DNA of 11,096 nt from positions 1-11,096 of the forward strand of contig JAQURI010000040.1 in the NCBI GenBank assembly GCA_028715665.1, given 5' to 3'. The stretch is from Candidatus Ratteibacteria bacterium. GTDB taxonomy: Bacteria; CAIJMQ01. How positions within the stretch are numbered: position 1 is the stretch's first letter; every line of letters starts with the position of its first letter. A model generated the notes under the pieces. That model saw nothing but the letters and a program-made list of their open reading frames with translations. It made no database searches and was not told the origin of the DNA. This document shows, piece by piece, positions 6,747-11,096 of this stretch. A program made the translations under genes and the position numbers.

Positions 6747-7252
6747 CCGTTTAAAGACTGGAAATGCTCAATTAATCCTATGCCTGCAGTTGATAAGATT
6801 GCTACTATTACACCTGCAATAAATATTCCTACCAGAATAGCCATAAGTGAATATTTAAAGTTGAGTTTGAAAAGCATCGCTGCAACACAGCCCGTCCAAG
6901 CGCCGGTAAAAGGAAGCGGAACCGCGACAAAAAGCGCAAGCCCTATTGCTTCGTATTTTTCGACAACTTTTGCGTTCCTCTTTGTCCTTTCGCAAAACCA
7001 ATCGAAGAATGTTTTAAGGGGTTTCCATTTGTTCAAAAATTCCCTGACGGGTTTAAACAAAAGAAGCAAAGGTATTACGGGGATAAAGTTGCCGATGACT
7101 GCTAACCAGAAACTCTTGACCGCTGAAAAGCCATATAAAGCCATGCCTAAAGGTATCCCGCCCCTAAGTTCCGATATGGGCAATGCGGAAATAATTATCA
7201 CGACCAACTCCGTTGGCAATCCCTGTAACGCTCTAATTATATTTTCTATCAT
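6743..7252 (-). CDS. COG2426-type small membrane protein (putative small multidrug export family)
   Basis: A 169-residue inner-membrane protein of the Sm_multidrug_ex family (PF06695/COG2426). The hallmarks are LPISELRGGIPLGMALYGF (24-42), GNFIPVIPLLLLF (54-66) and FVAVPLPFTGAWTG (108-121). About four to five hydrophobic segments are seen (near 15-27, 44-66, 103-128 and 134-160) with a basic stretch in the middle (68-100). The family name rests on old, thin evidence; drug export is not established and the SELRGG and PLPFTGAW motifs suggest a re-entrant transport core. The start at 7252 lacks a clear ribosome binding site. The 3' end overlaps the UROD-like gene by 4 bases, so the two are probably co-expressed. 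A palindromic repeat lies just upstream. Confidence 0.88.
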   Translation of the reverse strand: MIENIIRALQGLPTELVVIIISALPISELRGGIPLGMALYGFSAVKSFWLAVIGNFIPVIPLLLLFKPVREFLNKWKPLKTFFDWFCERTKRNAKVVEKYEAIGLALFVAVPLPFTGAWTGCVAAMLFKLNFKYSLMAILVGIFIAGVIVAILSTAGIGLIEHFQSLNG

Positions 7253-7264
7253 AATAATACACTT

Positions 7265-7336
7265 GGAATATATAGAAATATATTGATATAAATTGTTTCT
7301 TTTACTGCGTATTTCTATTTATTTCCACCGTATTTC
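7265..7336. repeat. Phased GAAATA/TATTTC palindromic repeat, copy A
   Basis: It fills the 101-base spacer between pcm and the COG2426 gene. The left arm has GAATAT (7266), GAAATA (7275) and GATATA (7285), about 10 bases apart. The right arm has TATTTC at 7310, 7320 and 7331, again 10-11 apart, inside CGTATTTCTA (7308-7317 and 7329-7338, a 21-base direct repeat). The arms are inverted copies. The same word set and spacing recur at 8716-8787. Its role is unknown; it is non-coding. Confidence 0.5.
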
Positions 7337-7353
7337 TATTTTATATCTTTTTT

Positions 7354-8007
7354 TTATTTTTCCCATGCGTGTTTTCCTATCAAAGGCACGAAGATGCATC
7401 CGCAAATAATTCTTTTAGTTAATTTGCCTTTTATTTTCTGCGCAACAGTCAAATCCTGGGAAAAAGCATCTCCTATCGGTATAACAAGCCTGCCGTCTTC
7501 CGAAATCTGTTCGATCAAGGGTTCGGGAATTTTGGGCGAACCCGCCGTTATTATAATACCATCATAAGGAGCATGTTCGCTCCAGCCCTCGGTACCGTCG
7601 CCTATTTTCACTTTTATGTTGTTATATCCCAATATTTTAAATATTTTTTCGGCTTTTAAAGCAAGATATTCTATTTTTTCTACGGTGTAAACTTCTTTTG
7701 CTATTTTACTTAAAATAGCCGACTGATAACCAGAACCGGTTCCGATTTCCAAAACTTTCTCATGCCCCTTAAGCTGGAGCATTTCCGTCATCAAAGCCAC
7801 TATATGCGGTTGAGAAATAGTTTGCCCTTCTCCTATAGGCACGGGAAAATCCTCATAAGCATAACTTCTCTGCTGTTCAGGGATAAAAAGATGTCTGGGG
7901 ATTTCTCTCATTGCCTTTAAAACTTTTTCGCCATTTATGCCCCGGGCTTTTATCTGACAATCGACCATATTCTCCCGCAACGATTTATAATCTGTTTCGT
8001 CAAGCAT
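7354..8007 (-). CDS. pcm: Protein-L-isoaspartate O-methyltransferase
   Basis: A cytosolic repair enzyme that methylates abnormal isoaspartyl residues in aged proteins with S-adenosylmethionine, letting them return toward aspartate. At 217 residues it has the usual length. Seen: IPRHLFIPEQQRSYAYEDFPVPIGEGQTISQPHIVALM (36-73), the family substrate-binding block including GQTISQP, and the SAM-binding motif VLEIGTGSGYQSAILS (85-100). VYTVEKIE (106-113) carries the acidic residue that binds the ribose; APYDGIIITAGSPKIPEPLIEQ and DGRLVIPIG follow. The start at 8007 lies 11 bases after the glycosyltransferase stop, with a weak GGAA just upstream, so the two genes are likely one operon. No key residue is missing. 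Confidence 0.96.
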   Translation of the reverse strand: MLDETDYKSLRENMVDCQIKARGINGEKVLKAMREIPRHLFIPEQQRSYAYEDFPVPIGEGQTISQPHIVALMTEMLQLKGHEKVLEIGTGSGYQSAILSKIAKEVYTVEKIEYLALKAEKIFKILGYNNIKVKIGDGTEGWSEHAPYDGIIITAGSPKIPEPLIEQISEDGRLVIPIGDAFSQDLTVAQKIKGKLTKRIICGCIFVPLIGKHAWEK

Positions 8008-8018
8008 CAGTATTCCGA

Positions 8019-8702
8019 TTATGATAAGTTTTTAAAGACGAACCTGAAAAACCTCAAAGCATCTACAAACGGATTGATTTTGCTTCTTTTAGTGGAATCC
8101 GCAAGATAAACAGTAGAAACGGGAATTTCCTTAATTTTGAAACCTTTTCGCGCCGCTTTGATTATTATTTCGGATTCTATTTCGAAATTGGAAGTAGAGA
8201 GTTCTATTCTCTTGAGCACTTCGGTTGATATGAGCCGAAAACCTGATTGGCTATCGGAAACACTGTATCTGCATAAAAGAGAAGTAATAAAAGAAGTAAA
8301 ACGATTCGTAATATATCGTATAAAAGGCATATTTCTGCATTTCATCATCCTTGAACCGACTACGACATCAGTGTTTCCCTTTTTATACTCCTCTATAAAA
8401 TTAGGGATTTCATTATATTTATGCTGTCCGTCACCATCCAAAGTAATGACCGCATCGCAATCTTGCTTTTTTATATAAGAAAAACCTGTTCGTAGCGCTG
8501 CGCCCTTTCCTTTGTTTTTTTCATGTTTTAAAACAACCGCCCCAGCTCTTTCGGCTTCTTCACGGGTAGAATCATTAGACCCGTCATCAATCACGATAAT
8601 CTTAGAAACGCTATCCAGTTTTTGTATCTGGGAAACCAATCGGCCTATTCTCCCGCTCTCGTTGTAAGCGGGTATTAAAACATAGATTTTCATAATATTC
8701 AT
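8019..8702 (-). CDS. Family 2 glycosyltransferase, dolichyl-phosphate-sugar synthase-like
   Basis: A 227-residue GT-A fold enzyme. It has the family start IYVLIPAYNESGRIGRLV (6-23), nucleotide-binding VIDDGSNDSTREEA (37-50), HEKNKGKGAALRTGF (60-74), the metal-binding DGD of TLDGDGQH (87-94), VVVGSRM (113-119), and DSQSGFRLIS (150-159) followed by FEIESEIIIKAARKGFKIKEIPV. This layout matches the DPM1/polyprenyl-phosphate glycosyltransferase branch, which loads a sugar on a lipid carrier at the inner face of the inner membrane. There is no C-terminal membrane segment, so it would act as a soluble or peripheral enzyme. The sugar and acceptor are unknown. The start may be M1 (8702) or M4 (8693, giving MKIYVLIPAYNE); neither has a ribosome binding site. 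pcm follows after 11 bases. Confidence 0.92.
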   Translation of the reverse strand: MNIMKIYVLIPAYNESGRIGRLVSQIQKLDSVSKIIVIDDGSNDSTREEAERAGAVVLKHEKNKGKGAALRTGFSYIKKQDCDAVITLDGDGQHKYNEIPNFIEEYKKGNTDVVVGSRMMKCRNMPFIRYITNRFTSFITSLLCRYSVSDSQSGFRLISTEVLKRIELSTSNFEIESEIIIKAARKGFKIKEIPVSTVYLADSTKRSKINPFVDALRFFRFVFKNLS

Positions 8703-8715
8703 AAAAATTTAAACT

Positions 8716-8787
8716 GAAATACAATTGAAATATATAGAAATGCATGGAAATACATTGTCTGTCTACGATGTATTTCTATCGTATATC
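8716..8787. repeat. Phased GAAATA/TATTTC palindromic repeat, copy B
   Basis: It occupies the 90-base spacer between the acyltransferase and the glycosyltransferase. GAAATA/GAAATG words start at 8716, 8727, 8737 and 8747 (steps 11, 10, 10). An inverted arm has TATTTC at 8771 and TATATC at 8782. GAAATACAT (8747-8755) and ATGTATTTC (8768-8776) form a perfect 9-bp stem with a 12-base loop. It shares words, spacing and inverted layout with 7265-7336. It could be folded in the transcript downstream of the acyltransferase stop, but no T-tract marks a terminator. Confidence 0.5.
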
Positions 8788-8792
8788 CGTTA

Positions 8793-9677
8793 TTATTCCT
8801 GCCATACTTCCTCGAAAACACACCACTGCTCGGGATAATGTCGAACATATTTTTCTATCACGGAAGCTATCTTTTGTGTGTTTATTTTGATAAATTCCTC
8901 CTTGTTTTTACACCTTTCGATTTGTATTGGATTTTCGAAATAGAGCGTATATTTATCATCGTTATCTCTTACAGTAAAACCGGGAAGTATTAACGCTTGA
9001 GTCCAATATGCTAAAATTGCGGGCCCTTTCGGGAAATACACTTTTCTGCCGAAAAAATTTACTTCCACACCCATAGTCTTGTTTGGAGTTTTATCTCTAA
9101 TACTTTTTGAAAAGCCGATATTTCTATCCCCAACTATCGCCAAAACCTCGCCCTTTCTTAACTTCCGGACCCCTTCTATCAGACTTTGCCCAAGAAATAT
9201 CGGCTTAAGTCCTTTTTCTAAACGTTGTTTAAAAAATATATCGTTCACAGCTCTGTTTTTTTGCGGCAGAACTATTGCGGAAATCGGATAACCCATAAGA
9301 GACAGGATTATTCCGCCCAATTCCCAATTACCGATATGCGCCGTCAGCGCAATAACCCCCTTTTTTTGCCTGTAAGCTTCGTCGAATTTTTTTTCGTCTA
9401 TAGTTTTTACCCAATTTCTCCAATTGTTTTTATCAAGTTGCGAAATGAACAAAAAATCTGCCAACGATTTCGAAAAATTATGAAACATGGTTCTTGCCGC
9501 TTCATGCTTGTTTTTTCCCAGTGGTATTTTATCGAAATTGGAAAGGACTGCTTTTCTGTTTTTGTTATGAAATAAGAAATACATATCCGAAACTCTTAAC
9601 CCTATCCAGTATTTAAGAGGCGTAGGAAAAGAAACAGCCAGAAAATGGGCGCATAAATATAATATATATTCCAACAT
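8793..9677 (-). CDS. LpxL/HtrB-family lysophospholipid or lipid A acyltransferase
   Basis: A 294-residue inner-membrane-associated acyltransferase of the LpxL/HtrB family (PF03279), which adds secondary acyl chains to lipid A precursors or related glycolipids. The catalytic HX4E motif is HIGNWE (H114, E119) within GVIALTAHIGNWELGG. Further landmarks are VGDRNIG (182-188), VNFFGRKVYFPKGPAILAYWT (206-226), matching the family pattern of a basic residue followed by PxGPA, and the C-terminal YPEQWCVFEEVW, a variant of the family PEQW..hrRW ending. One hydrophobic segment lies at the N-terminus (about 2-18). Whether the acceptor is Kdo-lipid A is not shown, since no other lpx gene is in view. The start at 9677 has no good ribosome binding site. 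It is the first minus-strand gene after a divergent control region. Confidence 0.92.
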   Translation of the reverse strand: MLEYILYLCAHFLAVSFPTPLKYWIGLRVSDMYFLFHNKNRKAVLSNFDKIPLGKNKHEAARTMFHNFSKSLADFLFISQLDKNNWRNWVKTIDEKKFDEAYRQKKGVIALTAHIGNWELGGIILSLMGYPISAIVLPQKNRAVNDIFFKQRLEKGLKPIFLGQSLIEGVRKLRKGEVLAIVGDRNIGFSKSIRDKTPNKTMGVEVNFFGRKVYFPKGPAILAYWTQALILPGFTVRDNDDKYTLYFENPIQIERCKNKEEFIKINTQKIASVIEKYVRHYPEQWCVFEEVWQE

Positions 9678-9787
9678 TTCTTAAGAATCGTTATTTGCTA
9701 TTTTCGGAAATCACAAAGCTTAAATTTCCATAGCCGTTGCCTTTTTGCTAAAATGGATTATAACAGCAAAAGGAACCTAAATCCAAA
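9678..9787. promoter_or_regulatory. Divergent control region between acyltransferase and UxaC-like gene
   Basis: These 110 bases separate two genes transcribed away from each other. Plus strand: TTGCCT (9737-9742), 16 bases, TATAAC (9759-9764), then AAAAGGAAC (9768-9776) about 12 bases before the ATG at 9788. Minus strand: a perfect TATAAT (9762-9757) with only a weak -35. The two -10 boxes overlap, so the genes may compete for polymerase. A small inverted pair GGAAAT (9706-9711) and ATTTCC (9724-9729) lies nearer the acyltransferase. The promoter calls are pattern matches only. Confidence 0.4.
9743..9771. promoter_or_regulatory. Operator-like inverted repeat over the -10 boxes
   Basis: TTTTGCT (9743-9749) and AGCAAAA (9765-9771) are perfect 7-base inverted copies around 15 bases that hold both candidate -10 boxes. 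Allowing one extra T, the match extends outward (CCTTTTTGCT against CCTTTTGCT). Its placement fits a dimeric repressor site controlling the UxaC-like gene, the acyltransferase, or both. Alternatively it may be a chance dyad in AT-rich DNA. Confidence 0.35.
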
Positions 9788-11065
9788 ATGAATATCGCTA
9801 AACGGATATACGAACAAATACATAAAATTCCTATAGTGGACATTCACACCCATGTAGATTTTAAAGGCCCTTTCGCAAAAAATGCATGGCAAATATTAAG
9901 CTACCATTATTTTACGGAAATGGCTCACAGCCAGGGTATGCCGGGCGCAATAATCGAATCTGAAAGACCTTCCGATAAAGAAAAGACGGAAAAACTTTCG
10001 AAATACTTCACCTGTATGCAAACGACCCAACCCTACTCATGGTTGATGGATTTATCTCAAAAATTATTTGATTTCCCGCATGAGCAGATAAATTCCAAAA
10101 ACTGGGCAGTTTTTTACAAACAGGTGGGAGAAAAAAGTAAAAATCCCGAGAGATTGGAGGAAATTTGCAAACTTTCAAACATAGAAATGATATCGACTAC
10201 AAATCTTCCATGGGAAAACTTGGACGGCATAGAAAAATATAAAAACAAAAAAAGCAAACAACTCTTTGTCCCCACTTTCAGAGTAGATTCGCTTTTAACT
10301 GCCGATAGAAATACCATAAAAAACCTTGAAAAATCGGTTGGAAGCGGAATATGCGTCCTTAAAGACTATGAAAATGCAATTATAAAGAGAGTGTCTTATT
10401 TCATGAAAAAAGGAGCAAAATCCTTCGCGGTCTCATTGGATTCAAACCCTATGACAATGTATGTGGGAAAAAGAGAAGCTGAAGAAAATTTTAACGCAAT
10501 TGTCAAAAATAAGCCATCCAACACACTGAAATTTAAAGCTCATATGCTCGATTTTCTTTCGAGTTTATGCGAAAAAAATAAACTCCTGTTTCAGTTGATG
10601 GTCGGAGTAGAAAGAGATGTTTACGAGAAAGGCATTCCCGGCGGCAAAGATATATTTCAGCCTAACGGCACCCTTTTAGGGCTTAAATATATCTTGAATA
10701 AATATTCTAAAGTAAATTACCCTATTTCAGTTCTTTCTTCAAACGAAGACAAGGAACTTGCGGTTTACGCCAGGATATTTCCGAATGTTTATGCTTCCGG
10801 ACACTGGTGGTTCGAAAATACTTACGAATCCGTCAAAATAAATTTAAAAAACCGTTTAAGTCTTACACCTTATACAAAAATGATAGGACAGTATTCCGAT
10901 GCTTACACGGCAGAACTAATAGGAGCAAAAATCGATATGTATAAACATGCTTTAAGCGATATTTTGGAAGAATACGTAAATGAAAAAATCATAAGCACGC
11001 AAACGGCTTTGGATATCGCCAAAAGTCTGCTGTATAACAGCCCCAAAAAACTACTTGGGATATAA
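9788..11065 (+). CDS. Glucuronate isomerase-like (UxaC/COG1904-related) amidohydrolase-fold protein
   Basis: A 425-residue protein of the metal-dependent hydrolase (TIM barrel) superfamily, most like uronate isomerase UxaC, which interconverts glucuronate/galacturonate and fructuronate/tagaturonate. Seen: the metal-binding DIHTHV (H20, H22) after IPIV; LLFQLMVGVERD (267-278), at the place of the UxaC LQLHIG strand; SGHWWFENT (337-345), matching the UxaC GxxWWFND segment; and MIGQYSDAY (365-373), equivalent to GMLTDSRSF with the likely catalytic Asp D371. It is shorter than E. coli UxaC (470), and the His of LQLHIG is replaced (QLMVG), so substrate and even activity may differ. Plus strand, alone, with AAAGGAAC 12 bases upstream. 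No hexuronate genes (uxaA/B, kduI) are in view, so a role in uronate use is unproven. Confidence 0.75.
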   Translation: MNIAKRIYEQIHKIPIVDIHTHVDFKGPFAKNAWQILSYHYFTEMAHSQGMPGAIIESERPSDKEKTEKLSKYFTCMQTTQPYSWLMDLSQKLFDFPHEQINSKNWAVFYKQVGEKSKNPERLEEICKLSNIEMISTTNLPWENLDGIEKYKNKKSKQLFVPTFRVDSLLTADRNTIKNLEKSVGSGICVLKDYENAIIKRVSYFMKKGAKSFAVSLDSNPMTMYVGKREAEENFNAIVKNKPSNTLKFKAHMLDFLSSLCEKNKLLFQLMVGVERDVYEKGIPGGKDIFQPNGTLLGLKYILNKYSKVNYPISVLSSNEDKELAVYARIFPNVYASGHWWFENTYESVKINLKNRLSLTPYTKMIGQYSDAYTAELIGAKIDMYKHALSDILEEYVNEKIISTQTALDIAKSLLYNSPKKLLGI

Positions 11066-11096
11066 TTCGCTCTTGTTATGCCTTCTACAATGGTAA

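Noticed and set aside
4384..7252. The MFS, UROD-like and COG2426 genes as a defence or resistance island.
   Set aside because: Nothing beyond two transport-type proteins points that way; there are no nucleases, toxin-antitoxin genes or mobile genes, and composition is like the neighbours.
7265..8787. The short GAAATA/TATTTC repeats as a CRISPR array.
   Set aside because: Units are 10-11 bases, contain inverted copies, have no unique spacers of protospacer length, and no cas genes are present.
11078..11096. An ATG near the right edge (ATGCCTTCTACAATGG) as the start of another plus-strand gene.
   Set aside because: Only six codons are visible, with no ribosome binding site, so nothing can be supported in the last 31 bases.

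Overview
The window looks like chromosomal DNA from an uncultured Gram-negative-type (diderm) bacterium. A secretin and its inner-membrane partner GspC, together with an LpxL/HtrB-type acyltransferase, imply an outer membrane with lipid A-like lipids. dxr places isoprenoid synthesis on the MEP pathway. The DNA is AT-rich, many starts lack a clear Shine-Dalgarno site, and the spacers carry degenerate AT-rich palindromes. This would suit a candidate phylum in or near the PVC group (for example Omnitrophota), but that placement is an inference from general character, not from a marker tree.

Ten protein genes are supported, nine on the minus strand and one on the plus strand. Reading the minus strand in its own direction (high to low coordinates): an LpxL-like acyltransferase (9677-8793); a family 2 glycosyltransferase (8702-8019) and the repair enzyme pcm (8007-7354), only 11 bases apart; a COG2426-type small membrane protein (7252-6743) that overlaps a UROD-fold, MtaA-like protein (6746-5706) by 4 bases; an MFS transporter (5565-4384); then rpmA (4095-3847), dxr (3737-2586), gspC (2589-1732) and gspD (1727 to beyond base 1). 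dxr and gspC overlap by ATGA and gspC and gspD are 4 bases apart, so dxr-gspC-gspD is probably one transcript. rpmA has a good promoter and a strong ribosome binding site and may head it. On the plus strand, a glucuronate-isomerase-like (UxaC/COG1904-like) amidohydrolase-fold protein (9788-11065) diverges from the acyltransferase across a 110-base control region with an inverted repeat over the candidate -10 boxes.

The genes serve housekeeping and envelope functions: translation (L27), isoprenoid precursors (Dxr), type II secretion (GspC/GspD), envelope lipid and glycan building (acyltransferase, glycosyltransferase), protein repair (Pcm), transport (MFS, COG2426) and two enzymes of uncertain substrate (UROD-like, UxaC-like). 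I see no CRISPR array, phage, toxin-antitoxin pair, transposase or tRNA.

The least explained material is non-coding: a roughly 220-base element with imperfect terminal inverted repeats between the MFS gene and rpmA; two spacers carrying the same GAAATA/TATTTC palindromic repeat with units spaced 10-11 bases; a spacer with repeated TGTAAACT that may form a leaderless promoter; and an 11-bp G.U-rich hairpin between rpmA and dxr. I do not see a clearly new multi-gene system here; these are leads.
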